DNA from: Dryocosmus kuriphilus
Taxonomy: Eukaryota > Arthropoda > Insecta > Hymenoptera > Cynipidae
Length of the DNA: 64,000 bases
Direction of reading: 5' to 3'
Assembly: GCA_038277395.1 (NCBI GenBank)
Contig: CM076196.1
Coordinates: 78,982,286-79,046,285, forward strand
Shown: piece by piece, positions 46,113 through 59,468 of the stretch
Layout: the number at the start of each line of letters is the position of its first letter
How positions within the stretch are numbered: position 1 is the stretch's first letter
Program-made: the position numbers and the translations under genes
The notes under the pieces: model-generated
Told to the model about the DNA's origin: nothing
What the model saw: the letters and a program-made list of their open reading frames with translations, nothing else
Databases searched by the model: none

Positions 46113-49100
46113 TATTGCTCATCTATTTCAGGAATTAATCAGATTAGTTAAGAAATTCTGCTGGGTATTAAAGAACATTAAACATGACTAAAATTATCCG
46201 TGCGTCACTCTCATATAAAAATTGAAAACAGATTGTACCCAAAAACCGTTCATCGAAGAGTAAAAAAGTGGTCCAAAAAAATGACCTCGTTTTTACGATA
46301 ACCAAATGTTCGAGTACATAATGTCTGGAAAGAAGTTTACAGAATTTTCATCAATGGCAAGTCGATGCTTCATAAATTTAGATTTAATGTAAAAATCGAA
46401 ATAGACTCCTTTACTTGGCCCCTCGATTAATTATGGAACATGAGAGGGTGAAGAAAACCACCACTTCGAATCATACAAATCAAAGAAATTTTTTTTCATT
46501 TGAGCCACTATTGCTCATCTATTTCAGGAATTAATCAGATTAGTTAAGAAATTCTGCTGGGCATTAAAGAACATTAAACATGACTAAAATTATCCGGGCT
46601 TTACAAAAAAACAGCGTCACTCTCATATAAAAATTGAAGACAGATTGTAGTCAAAAACCGTTCATCGAAGAGTAAAAGTGGTCCTAAAAAATGACCTCGT
46701 TTTCACGGTAACCAAATGTTCGAGTACATAATGTCTGGAAACAAGTTTACAGAATTTTCATCAATGGCAAGTCGATGCTTCATAAATTTAGATTTAATGT
46801 AAAAATCGAAATAGACTCCTTTACTTGGCCCCTCGATTAATTATGGAACATGAGAGGGTGAAGAAACCCACCACTTCGAATCATACAAATCAAAGAAATT
46901 TTTTTCATTTGAGCCACTATTGCTCATCTATTTCAGGAATTAATCAGATTAGTTAAGAAATTCTGCTGGGCATTAAAGAACATTAAACATGACTAAAATT
47001 ATCCGGGCTTTAAAAAACAGCGTCACTCTCATATAAAAATTGAAGACAGATTGTAGTCAAAAACCGTTCATCGAAGAGTAAAAGTGGTCCTAAAAAATGA
47101 CCTCGTTTTCACGGTAACCAAATGTTCGAGTACATAATGTCTGGAAACAAGTTTACAGAATTTTCATCAATGGCAAGTCGATGCTTCATAAATTTAGATT
47201 TAATGTAAAAATCGAAATAGACTCCTTTACTTGGCCCCTCGATTAATTATGGAACATGAGAGGGTGAAGAAACCCACCACTTCGAATCATACAAATCAAA
47301 GAAATTTTTTTCATTTGAGCCACTATTGCTCATCTATTTCAGGAATTAATCAGATTAGTTAAGAAATTCTGCTGGGCATTAAAGAACATTAAACATGACT
47401 AAAATTATCCGGGCTTTAAAAAACAGCGTCACTCTCATATAAAAATTGAAGACAGATTGTAGTCAAAAACCGTTCATCGAAGAGTAAAAGTGGTCCTAAA
47501 AAATGACCTCGTTTTCACGGTAACCAAATGTTCGAGTACATAATGTCTGGAAACAAGTTTACAGAATTTTCATCAATGGCAAGTCGATGCTTCATAAATT
47601 TAGATTTAATGTAAAAATCGAAATAGACTCCTTTACTTGGCCCCTCGATTAATTATGGAACATGAGAGGGTGAAGAAACCCACTACTTCGAATCATACAA
47701 ATCAAAGAAATTTTTTTCATTTGAGCCACTATTGCTCATCTATTTCAGGAATTAATCAGATTAGTTAAGAAATTCTGCTGGGCATTAAAGAACATTAAAC
47801 ATGACTAAAATTATCCGGGCTTTAAAAAACAGCGTCACTCTCTATATAAAAATTGAAGACAGATTGTAGTCAAAAACCGTTCATCGAAGAGTAAAAGTGG
47901 TCCTAAAAAATGACCTCGTTTTCACGGTAACCAAATGTTCGAGTACATAATGTCTGGAAACAAGTTTACAGAATTTTCATCAATGGCAAGTCGATGCTTC
48001 ATAAATTTAGATTTAATGTAAAAATCGAAATAGACTCCTTTACTTGGCCCCTCGATTAATTATGGAACATGAGAGGGTGAAGAAACCCACTACTTCGAAT
48101 CATACAAATCAAAGAAATTTTTTTCATTTGAGCCACTATTGCTCATCTATTTCAGGAATTAATCAGATTAGTTAAGAAATTCTGCTGGGCATTAAAGAAC
48201 ATTAAACATGACTAAAATTATCCGGGCTTTAAAAAACAGCGTCACTCTCATATAAAAATTGAAGACAGATTGTAGTCAAAAACCGTTCATCGAAGAGTAA
48301 AAGTGGTCCTAAAAAATGACCTCGTTTTCACGGTAACCAAATGTTCGAGTACATAATGTCTGGAAACAAGTTTACAGAATTTTCATCAATGGCAAGTCGA
48401 TGCTTCATAAATTTAGATTTAATGTAAAAATCGAAATAGACTCCTTTACTTGGCCCCTCGATTAATTATGGAACATGAGAGGGTGAAGAAACCCACCACT
48501 TCGAATCATACAAATCAAAGAAATTTTTTTCATTTGAGCCACTATTGCTCATCTATTTCAGGAATTAATCAGATTAGTTAAGAAATTCTGCTGGGCATTA
48601 AAGAACATTAAACATGACTAAAATTATCCGGGCTTTAAAAAACAGCGTCACTCTCATATAAAAATTGAAGACAGATTGTAGTCAAAAACCGTTCATCGAA
48701 GAGTAAAAGTGGTCCTAAAAAATTACCTCGTTTTCACGGTAACCAAATGTTCGAGTACATAATGTCTGGAAACAAGTTTACAGAATTTTCATCAATGGCA
48801 AGTCGATGCTTCATAAATTTAGATTTAATGTAAAAATCGAAATAGACTCCTTTACTTGGCCCCTCGATTAATTATGGAACATGAGAGGGTGAAGAAACCC
48901 ACCACTTCGAATCATACAAATCAAAGAAATTTTTTTCATTTGAGCCACTATTGCTCATCTATTTCAGGAATTAATCAGATTAGTTAAGAAATTCTGCTGG
49001 GCATTAAAGAACATTAAACATGACTAAAATTATCCGGGCTTTAAAAAACAGCGCCACTCTCATATAAAAATTGAAGACAGATTGTAGTCAAAAACCGTTC

Positions 49101-49731
49101 ATCGAAGAGTAAAAGTGGTCCTAAAAAATGACCTCGTTTTCACGGTAACCAAATGTTCGAGTACATAATGTCTGGAAACAAGTTTACAGAATTTTCATCA
49201 ATGGCAAGTCGATGCTTCATAAATTAAGATTTATTGTAAAAATCGAAATAGACTCCTTTACTTGGCCCCTCGATTAATTATGGAACATGAGAGGGTGAAG
49301 AAACCCACCACTTCGAATCATACAAATCAAAGAAATTTTTTTCATTTGAGCCACTATTGCTCATCTATTTCAGGAATTAATCAGATTAGTTAAGAAATTC
49401 TGCTGGGTATTAAAGAACATTAAACATGACTAAAATTATCCGGGCTTTAAAAAACAGCGTCACTCTCATATAAAAATTGAAGACAGATTGTAGTCAAAAA
49501 CCGTTCATCGAAGAGTAAAAGTGGTCCTAAAAAATGACCTCGTTTTCACGGTAACCAAATGTTCGAGTACATAATGTCTGGAAACAAGTTTACAGAATTT
49601 TCATCAATGGCAAGTCGATGCTTCATAAATTGAGATTTAATGCAAAAATCGAAATAGACTCCTTTACTTGGCCCCTCGATTAATTATGGAATATGAGAGG
49701 GTGAAGAAACCCACCACTTCGAATCATACGA
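46080..49731. repeat. 406-bp tandem satellite, nine units
   Basis: 'aggaattaatcagattag' recurs at 46130, 46526, 46935, 47341, 47747, 48154, 48560, 48966 and 49372. The spacing is ~406 bp; the first two steps are 396 and 409. Units 3-9 differ by only a few bases. Each unit begins with 'aatcaaagaaa(t)n-catttgagccac', which is the last ~33 bp of the foldback at 44885-46112. No coding sequence is present. Confidence 0.95.
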
Positions 49732-50966
49732 ATGGTTGGTTGGATGCCGACCCGAGTTTATTGTATTTTAATTACCAGCATGTTACTTGCCTACTCCGGA
49801 GGGCAGTATGGTCCATTCCTCCCTTTTGCTGAAAGCAGTCACGCCAAAACGTGCGTTCATTTATTGTTTATTCGCTTCAAGTGCATTCAATCGTAACGCA
49901 ATTTGGAGTCATTTACGTTCTGCACGAAATTTGGGCGTGTTCGAATTTGGAAATTCGTTAATTTATTTCAATGCACAGATTTTAAGAGCAGTGATAATTG
50001 GATGATTAATTATGACTTTAAAAGCAAAATGGCTAATTACATTACTTCATCTGAAAAACATGCAAATACAAGGGGAAAGTTGTAAAAGAAAATATTCTTT
50101 GGAAGCTGTGTTGAAATAAAGTAATCTCAGTCTTCCTTATAATTTCACTCTTCTCTCTGAATGAATTAAATTTAGTTTAGCTTGCAAGAGATAAATTAAT
50201 GCTACAACAAAATGTGAAGAATGCAAGTAAAATATTTCTTTTGCATCAAATAAAGCTTTGGGAGTGCATAGTGCGCACTCGGGATGGTATGCCGCCGTTC
50301 CACATAAATATCTTAAATCATTTTTGCGGGGATGCGGTTTACCCAGCGTCGAATGAAAAATTCAAGATGCATGCGAGGCTTTCAGCGCTTCTTTATGAAT
50401 TCCACTTTTCCTTATCCCTTGTACCTGTCTTCATTTCCTCCCTGTACCTACTACGACGTGTCACGCTTACACATAGAGAGAGGAGGTCGACCAATCTCAT
50501 TAGAGGTGAAAGGGAGTGACATGAAAAAGGAGTGAAGTGAAGCAAAGGAAGAAGTCTGGCTTAAGCCAGGGCCCTGTATATTAAATAAAGGACACCGGAA
50601 GGGACGGGTCTTTCTCCTTGCCCTTGTATGCGCCGCAGAAAAAGAAGACTCGACCTTTGACCCGAGGGCTTCAAAATCGATATTAGGCCTCTCACCTTCC
50701 TCAAAAAGGCTCAAGAGACTTAATTAAAATGGATTTTTAATTTCAAGGGGCAAAATCAGTTTCTTTACAACCTTCTTTGTTCAAATATAAAAGAGCTGAC
50801 AGAGGTCATCAATAGATTACAGACTATGTCATATCAGTAGTTTTTTTTTCCAAAAATTTTTTTAAATATTACCGCAACGTTTCGAAACCTGAAGAGGTTT
50901 CCTCATCAGATTTAAGAATCTAAAGGATACAGATTATTAAAAATTAGTGTTTATGAAATTAAAAAC
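49732..50966. other. Intergenic DNA, no supported gene
   Basis: Moderately complex sequence with short frames (72, 106 and 87 codons) on both strands, none with recognisable motifs. 'gtttcgaaacctgaagaggtttcctcatcagattt' near 50878-50912 resembles a dispersed repeat but could not be placed. Confidence 0.4.
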
Positions 50967-50973
50967 GAAAATA

Positions 50974-52354
50974 GGGAGGAGTTCCGTAAACCGGAAACCT
51001 CTGATTTTCTTGGTTCTCCGTATACTTATGTATTTTAACGTACTGATTACGAAAATGATAGTGAAAATTGGCGGCTAGTCGATTTTTATGGTGAAATCAT
51101 GAGAGAATCATAAAAATCATGGTTTTTTTGCGTTTAACTCAGCTAATATGCAAAATTTTAAAAAATGTTTCAAACAGAAGTTATAGATCTCATCCACATA
51201 CACATTTTTTGTTACAAATATTTTTTTCTGTGAATGAAAGTTTCCGAGAAAATCAATGATACCGAGATTTACATCGTATCTCCATTGGTTTCGGTTTCGT
51301 ACCTACTCACGCTTTTCACCACGAGAAGGTTGGAGAATTTTGAAAAGCATATTTTTATTTTTTTTATTTTTTATGTTTTTGGTTACGGAAATGTGTTCAG
51401 TCACGCGCATGCTCATCCCCCTTTCCAGGTTTAAGTGGGGGATATTTTACTGACTGGTTACAGAAATGTGCTCAGTCACGCTCGTCCCCCTTTTCCAGGT
51501 TTAAGTTTGCGGGGGGGGGGGGGGGGGGTATTTACTGCCTGGTTACGGAAATGTGTCCAATCACGCTCAGCCCCCTTTCCAGGTTTAAGTGGGGGTGGGG
51601 AGCTACGCATTTACTGACTGGTTACGGAAATGTATTCGGTCACGCTCACCCCCCTTTCCAGGTTTAAGTGGAGGGGGGGGGGGGGATACGCGTTTACTAA
51701 ATGGTTACATAAATGTGTTCAGTCACACTCGTCACCCTTTCCAGGTTTAAGTTGGGGGGGGGGGGGGTGCTTACGGAAATGTGTTCAGTCACGCTCCTCC
51801 CCTTTTTAAGTCTGGAAAAGGGGACGAACGTAACTGAACGCATTTTCGTAACTAGTCAGTATATGCTTAGCCCCTCCCCCCCCACTTAAACCTGGAAAAG
51901 GGGACGAGCGTAGCAGAACGCATTTTCATAACTATCAAGTAAATTCGTAGCCCCCCTCCCCCCCCCCCCCCCCCCCCCCCCCCGTAAACTTTGGACAGGG
52001 GGACAAGCCTGACCGAACGCATATCTGTAACTGTTTTCTTTTTTTTTGTGGTTTTTCCAACGCAATCCTCTTTTTCTCGAAAAATAATGGTTTTAGGCAG
52101 AAAGTGTATAATACAAAAAAGATGTATTTTTATACTAGATAGAACTTTTGTTTGAAACATTCTTCAAAATTCTCCGTATTTACTGAGATAATGAAAAAAA
52201 AATCATAATTTTTATGGGGTTTTTAATGGTTTTTACCATGAAGACGTCCTTGTCGTCAATTTTCACTATCATTTTCGTAATCAGCACATCAAAATACATA
52301 AGTATACGGAGACCCAAGAAAATCAGAGGTTTCCGGTTTTCGGAACTCCATCCC
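50974..52354. mobile_element. Foldback element with G18 and C26 runs
   Basis: The ends are GGGAGGAGTTCCG and the inverse of GGGATGGAGTTCCG. The inverted arms of ~300 bp share 'ccggaaacctctgattttctt', 'ctccgtatacttatgtattt' and 'gattacgaaaatgatagtga' (all split here). The direct repeat GAAAATA lies immediately outside both ends (50967-50973 and 52355-52361). The core is made of ~80-bp repeats, 'ggttacggaaatgtgttcag', then a G run: about six direct (51385-51790) and three inverted (51830-52030). Non-coding. Confidence 0.85.
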
Positions 52355-52361
52355 GAAAATA

Positions 52362-55300
52362 AATGTGAAAGATAATGTTCACCCTTAGCATCATAAGATG
52401 AGAAAAAGAATACTTACCGATAGTATTTTATTGCATTTGAGAATTGTAAAATAATGATATCAAAAGTGGTTTACCTGAGATTGAAGTGTGTTTTACTGCT
52501 TTTATACGAAGTTGAAATTAAAATTATTAAAAACATTGAGTATTGTGTGGAAATAAAGTAATTTTTGCAGTGGTATCGTAGGATAAGTGCCACCTCCATG
52601 AGCAATGACAAACACACAGTAGTATAAACATTCCTAGACGATAATATTACGAAAGATTTTCCATATTTAAATTTTCTTCTTGATAACTTCGTTGTTTAAT
52701 ATTACTGCATCCAATTTTCGTAACAGAAATTTTTCGTATATTTGGAAAGCAGTATTTGAGAGCCTAAAAAATTACGCAGGAAAAAAATTTGAAATTTTAA
52801 GACTAAAAATGGGACTGAATTTAGCTTTTAGTCTAAAAATAGGTTTAAATTAAGATGTAACAAAAAAAGCTGTAACTAAAACTTGTTGGGCATCTTTCAC
52901 ACTCTTCAGATTTGTATTGTCTGCGCCATTTGAGCTTCTTTAATGTTAGATACTTTTCACGTTAAATTTATCAAAAATGTAATTTATTTATTCAAATATT
53001 TTTCCTGGCTAAACTCTAAGTTCTATTAGAAACGGAATAAAGAAGCAAGAATACTTAACTTTTGGCAAAAGTTCATGAACCATGTTAAAGATGTGCTCCC
53101 TGGACAGGTAATCTCACCACTAATCAAATCTTTCTTATAAAAATCCATCAAATTAACATTTTATTCAACGAAACGTTATGTGCTACTCTATTTGATTAGT
53201 TTTTATTTAAAATATTTCGTTATTAAGAAATTATATAATTATTATTTTTGTCTTAAGGAATTTGAATTTGGTAAACAAGAACCAAATAGAGTTAATCCGT
53301 CGTGAATTTTATAAATCAATATAAAAATTCTTTAATTTTAAGGAGAGTATAGTAATAACATGCTATTAGAAATCAAGACTTTGCGTTTTTGAAAAGCTGC
53401 CACTCGAGTTTGTTACTTTTGGTGAACAAAGTAGACCCTTTTCGAGACCCCTTTCTTTCAGATTTTATCAAATTTGATAAAGGTCTCCAGGACTCTAGGG
53501 CTAGGTCGTTTTAATCTAGAAAATAATTCTTTAAATTTAAAATTATTATAATGTACAAATTCAAGTAAACAAATTCGTTCATTTCTTGAAACTACCATCA
53601 ATTTCATTGAAGAAGAAGCTCGAGATTTTCAAAATAAACTAAAATTATTTCGAGATAACTTATTGGCCTTGAAATATAAAAACTTTCAATTTTATTACAA
53701 TTATTAACGCTTCAAAATAACCCAGCTATACATTTTTTTTCATAAATTCATAAGGATATACAATTTCACATGAGTCAAGTATGTGAATTATTGTCGAAAA
53801 CTATGTAATTTTTTATAGCTTTTTATAAGAAGGCCTAAATCATTTCCTTTTACAACTTGTGAAAAGGAAGATTAAAAATGTTCCGAATTCCTAAAATGTA
53901 TACAGTTGTCGAAATACGAAACGTCTTTTCCAGTAAAATTACTGACAAGAGCTTTTTTAATTTACTATACGTACAGTTACTTTGAATCCACAATAATTCT
54001 ATTATTTTTAATTTAGTACTTTTTTCTGTCACTAATTATAAATATTTTAAGTTGAATATTATTAATGGGGTTATTTCTTTGTACCGTAAATTAAATTTTA
54101 TGCTTATGATTTTACGTAGAAGAAAAAAATGTTTACGGATAATTTAAGAACACTAATTATGTAGGGTTTGTTCTTCTATATAAAATCGAAATAATTTCAT
54201 AGATTGAGAGAATTTTTTCGAAATCTTTGAAAAATAAAATAAAAACAAGGAAATTATTTCTTTATCAACAAAATCGAGGGGTATAGTTTCAAAAATACAA
54301 AAAATTTGTATCTAATTATGAGTATCCTAATTCACGGGGAATGAATCCCTAAAGGGCATGTGCCACTGAAATTGTAAATACAATATCGGAAGACGGGAAG
54401 AATTTTTCAAGTTAGTTCCAATCAACACCGCTTCCAACAGCAAAGCGATGGCGCGCAACACGCGACACGCCTCGGGTTCACTGACAGGTGGCGTCGCGAA
54501 TTTGCATATTAGTTTGCTTATTTGCACTATACGTACAAAAATTATTGTGTATAATGTTTCCTAACGATGTTTGACTGATTTTCTTCAAGACAGAGGAATC
54601 ATTTACCTCAACACTGTTCCACTGAAAAAAAGATATTGATTAGAGCGTTCAACAGCACGGTCGGTATCCCTGGGAATTTATTTAGTTAACACAAGTATTT
54701 TTACATTATTTATATTTAAATCGCATCTACAAACGTAGTTTATTGTCCCCTTTTGCTTCTCTGAAAGTTTTAGGCCAATATATCATGTATAAAAAAAGTT
54801 CAATGATTCAAAAAATTTCTGGAGAAGCTCCAAGAAATTTCCAGTTTTAATTTCTTCGAAAAAAAAAACTTTTTTCAAAATTTCGACTCAAATAATGTAT
54901 GCAAACGCAATTTATTCTCTTCTCATGCATTTTCCAAAAAGCTTCAGTCCAATATTTTATTTAAGAAAAAAAGTTTTGCGATTCAAAAAATAAGTTGATA
55001 AATCCTAAAAATTGTGGTCGGGTATATAGGAACTTTGTGTTGAAAGATTCCGTATCAACCATGTGCTTGAAGGCTTGAACTCGTAAAAATAAGCACCTAT
55101 ATTAAAACCGATTATATTGACTCTTCTTCCGAGTTATTCGAGTGAAGCGAGAAGATTATTTTTATAACTTTTATGAAGTGCGCTATTCGTGCACAATTGA
55201 AGGATATTATAACACATTCAACTTTTATAAATCGTACTAATTTAGTAACATTGAAGGCGAATCATCAATATGGCCTCCCCGCAGCAATTTGCGTTCTAAA

Positions 55301-55892
55301 TAGCCCGTTCGAAGTCGCGTAAATTGTAAAATGTCGGCAGCACTGGAATTTAAATACTGCACTTTATTTTTTCCGAGTGACCAGAAGTTGCCAACCGACC
55401 ATGGCCATCATCAAGTGCCATTATTTCATATGAGGTGGAACTAATGGCGGAACACTGCTTCGCTTTTTCCGCCTGCATGAGTCGCGTTCAAAGTACCTCT
55501 GAGAACAAAGATTTTTTTCTTCCTTTTGTCATTTTTTTCCCCGTAATTTGTTAGAGACTCACTTTTTTTATCATTTCAATAACTCAAGAATATTGCTCGC
55601 GGCTTGAGATAATCCCTTTTCAGATTTATGCATTTAGAAAAAAAAACAGTGGAAGGTTTACACTTTTGACATTCTCATTCACGAAAGTGTAATGGAATCA
55701 TCCAAATTTTCGATCTCCAGTTTTTAACGGATCTGTACGTTTCGGAACTCACAGAGTCCGAAAATCATAAAATGTTGTCGGTATTTGTCTGACTATCTGT
55801 ATGTATGTATGTATGTATGAATGTTTAGTTACCTCAATTTTTTTGCAACACTAACTTTTGAAGGATTTGTCAAATCGAATCAGCCTTCAATA
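52362..55892. other. AT-rich intergenic DNA
   Basis: Mostly featureless. It holds a candidate exon (53030-53107), a short GC-rich pocket (54415-54500), a (GTAT)n run near 55798-55818, and a mixed-composition patch at 55260-55500. No gene is confirmed. Confidence 0.45.
53030..53107 (+). CDS. Possible orphan coding exon, unrecognised
   Basis: A 78-bp, 26-codon open stretch sits between a plausible acceptor (TTCTATTAG, ending 53029) and a good donor (GGACAG then GTAATC at 53108). It would encode a peptide ending FWQKFMNHVKDVLPGQ, which looks like protein rather than AT-rich noise, and its length is a multiple of three. I do not know the family and see no partner exons. A chance frame between chance splice sites remains quite possible. 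Confidence 0.25.
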
Positions 55893-55960
55893 TACGAGGG
55901 TGGTCTGAAAAGTTTCCGACCTAACAATGATACAAGACATTTTTTCTTAATTTTTTTTTT

Positions 55961-56013
55961 TTATTTTTCTACATAGTCTCCTTGTAACTCTACACACTTC
56001 TCCCAGCGATGCA
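55961..56013 (-). pseudogene. mariner transposase, severed C-terminal end
   Basis: The minus strand reads HRWEKCVELQGDYVEK and a stop at 55961, the standard C-terminus of this mariner group. It is cut off from the rest of the gene by the insertion. Confidence 0.85.
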
Positions 56014-56091
56014 AAATTTTGTAGCTTTTTTAGTTTTTGAAATAATTGGAAAAAAGTATATTTTTTGAAAACAAAAAATTTTAATCTTTTT

Positions 56092-57366
56092 ACATTCTCA
56101 TCAGAGAAGGTATTACATTTATGCAAAATTTGACTTTCGCGGATTTCATGAAATCTCCACGTTTTAAGACCTCCTGAATCCGAAAAAATGGTTTTTACGA
56201 CCGTGTCTGTCTGTCTGTTGGCGTTGTGTCGTTGTTGTCGTCGTTGTCGTTGTCGTTGTCGTCGTTGTCGTCGTTGTCGTCTGTTCCCACGATAACTTTC
56301 GAAGGACTAATCGGATTAGATTGCGCTTTGGCACACTTCTTTAAGGTCCAAAAAGAAAGGACGAGTTCGTTAACCAGCAGTTTTTGACCAACGGTTATGG
56401 TTTTATCCATCAAAAACGGTTTACACAAAATCAAGAAATTCATTTTCCGACTAAACTATGAGAGATACAAAAAAAACGTAAGAAAGTAAAATTGTTCATC
56501 TCAAAAAAATCTACAAATTTGGTCTTAACCGTTTTTCGATAAAATGAACGGTTTTTGTTTTAATCAAGAAAACGCTCTTAAAATTAAAAAACTGTGGTTT
56601 CTCGCCAAAATATTCAAGATACAAAAAAATGGCAAAGAACAAAGTTGTTCAATTTAAAAAGATCTACAAATTTCGTTTCAACCATTTTTTGATAAAATGC
56701 ACGGTTTTTGTTTTAATCGATAAAACGTTATTAAAAATTAAAAATTTCAAATTTCCCGACAAACTATGAAGGATACGGAAAAATAATAAGAAACAAAGTT
56801 GTTCACCTCAAAAGGATCTACAAATTTGCTCTCTGCCATTTTTTTGAGCAGACGCGTATTTTTTGAGTTATTCGTGAAATATGTTATGAAATATAAAGAA
56901 AACCACTTTTCAGCAAAACTATGCAAGATATGAGAAAATATTAACAAGCAGAATTGTTCACCTTGGAAAAAGCTACAAAATTTATTTATAAGACTCATCG
57001 TTTTACTTTTAAGAATCGAAATCCTCTATTGTGAAATTTGGAAAATCACAAAAAAACTTTACCAATCTACAATGTGTTTTAAAAAATGTAATTATCGAGC
57101 GCGAAGCGCGAGTGTCATGATGAGAATGTATTCCTTAAGGGCGATAGAGCCTTAAGTAAAATAATTTCTTTTGGAATTTTTAATTTAAAGGTTTATACGA
57201 TCCATAAACACCGAGCGCGTAGCGCGAGGTGAATAATCAATCGAGCGCGAAGCGCGAGTCAAATGTCGAGCGCGAAGCGCGAGTGCCAACAGACGCGCGC
57301 CTAGGCGCGCTCATACTTCGCGCGAAGCGCGCGACGAGAATGTGCCCGCGAAGCGGGCAGATTTTT
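56092..57366 (+). mobile_element. HINE-like element inserted in the left arm
   Basis: Starts ACATTCTCATCAGAGAAGG and ends with the hairpin at 57344-57358 and AGATTTTTT. It has the (GTC/GTT)n block near 56220-56282, four 153-bp-type repeats and the CpG-rich tail. The undamaged right arm gives the empty site directly. Confidence 0.85.
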
Positions 57367-58002
57367 TAACTTCAACTCGCCCTAACTTAGCCAATATTCA
57401 GAACTTTTTGCTTTAATTAATAACAGATCACGTGTTTAAGTCTTCTCAGACTAACTAAAAAAGAAAAAAGTAAATAATGTTATAAACAAAAAAGTTGTTA
57501 ATTATTTGTTTAGACATTGTAAAAATTATATTTTTAAATTAAAATTAAAATTAATTATAGTCTTCAAGCGCTTCGTTTAGCAAGCGAATTTTGAGCAACG
57601 ATAAACTTCCAGTGAGAAAGTTGTGGATGAATGTTGAAAGAAGTTTTTTAGAAAGTTTGACATCAATCGAATTGATGGTTTAAAAATTATTAATATTTCA
57701 AGACGCAAACGGCTGGACGTCTGGTGCGTGGAATGTACCGAGAGTCCACACGACGTGAAATGCCACTCTCGCTACATTTTGCCATCAACAATGATGAAAA
57801 TTTTTGCAATTCATATGTTTGAATATTGAATAATACCAAAGTGTAATAATTAAATGTGTTAATAACTTAACGCACTTTAATAATAATTATTGAAAATCCT
57901 TATTTGCTATTGGTTTGAGTGCACGTGCTGTAGCTAATGCAGCTTTTAGCGAAAATTTTGAAGGTCATACAGGCCAACCAAAACAAACTGTTATTATGGT
58001 TT
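57367..58002. repeat. Left long inverted arm (inner part)
   Basis: Inverse match to 61382-61998, including 'cgagagtccacacgacgtga', 'gacgcaaacggctggacgtc' and 'gtgcacgtgctgtagctaat'. Differences are scattered single bases and a few short indels. Confidence 0.9.
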
Positions 58003-58175
58003 ATTATTATTTTTTTTTACTAAATAATGCAAAGAAAAAATACACATAAATATGAGAAACATAATTAATTTCTTAAAAGAAATGAGTCAAATACGCAGTC
58101 GTTGTACATTAATTTACTCCTCATCCTCACTGCCTTCTGTATCTTCTGCGTTTTGATTCTTTTAATCAATTTTTT

Positions 58176-59272
58176 ACATTCTCATCAGAGAAGGTATTAG
58201 ATTTATGTAAAATTTGACTTTCGCGGATTTCATGAAATCTCCACGTTTTGAGACCCCCTGAGTCAGAAAAAACGGTTTTTACGACCGTGTCTGTCTGTCT
58301 GTTGTCGTCGTTGTCGTCGTTGTCGTCGTCGTTGTCGTTGTCGTCGTCGTCTGTAACGCGATAACTTTCGAAAGACTAATCGGATTGGAATGCGCTTTGT
58401 TACACTTCTTTAAGGGGTAAAAAGAAAGGACGAGTTCGCTAACCAGCGGTTTTTGACCAACGGTTATGGTTTTATCCATCAAAAACTGTTTTCACAAAAT
58501 CAAAAAATCCATTTTCCGGCTAAACTATGAGAGATACAAAAAAAATGTAAGAAAGTAAAATTGTTCATCTCAAAAATATCTACAAATTTTGTCTTAACCG
58601 TTTTTTGATAAAATGAACAGTTTTTGTTTTAATCAAGAAAACGCTATTAAAATTAAAAAACTCTGGTTTCCCGCCAAAATATTCAAGATACAAAAAATTG
58701 GTAAAGAACAAAGTTGTTCAATTCAAAAATATCTACAAATTTTGTTTTAACCATTTTTTGGTAAAATGCACGGTTTTTGTTTTAATCGATAAAACGTTAT
58801 TAAAAATCAAAATTTTCAAATTTCCCGCCAAACTATGCAAGATACGGAAAAATGATAATAAACAAAGTTGTTCACCTTAAAAAGGTCTACAAATTTACTC
58901 TCCATCATTTTTTTGAGCAGACGCGTAGTTTTTGAGTTATTCGTGAAATATGTTATGAAGTATAAAGAAAACCACTTTTCAGCAAAACTTTGCAAGATAT
59001 GAGAAAATATTAATAAGCAAAATTGTTCACCTTGGAAAGAGCTACACAATTTATTTATAAGACTCATCGTTTTACTTTTAAGAATCGAAATCCTGTATTG
59101 TGAAAATTTGGAAAATCACAAAAAAACTTTACCAATCTACAATGTGTTTTAAAAAAATGTAATTATCGAGCGCGAAGCGCGAGTGCGAACAGACGCCCGC
59201 CCTAGGCGCGCTCACACTTTGTGCGAAGCGCGGCGCGCGACGAGAATGTGCCCGCGAAGCGGGCAGATTTTT
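58176..59272 (+). mobile_element. HINE-like element inside the long-TIR transposon
   Basis: Flanked by T6 on the left, and ends AGATTTTT at 59272. The internal 'ctacaaattt' markers near 58580, 58730, 58886 and 59041 show the ~150-156-bp repeat period clearly. The GTC block is at 58300-58352. The tail is shorter than in other copies. Confidence 0.85.
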
Positions 59273-59468
59273 GAAAATAATTTTCGAAAAATCTTTTCCC
59301 AGAAGCACTCAAATAATAATTGAAGAGGCTTTGCACGTCCTTCACTTTAGCAGCTTTAATACCGATTGGATGTGGAGAAACTTTTTCTAGGTTAATTAGC
59401 TGAATCTTAGGTTTAAAAGAAAAAGAAGTTGGAGTTTTTAATTCGTAGTTATTATAGACATTGACTTT

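Noticed and set aside
46080..49731. CRISPR array
   Set aside because: The whole 406-bp unit is repeated with no unique spacers, and the genome is eukaryotic. The 757-bp array fails for the same reasons.
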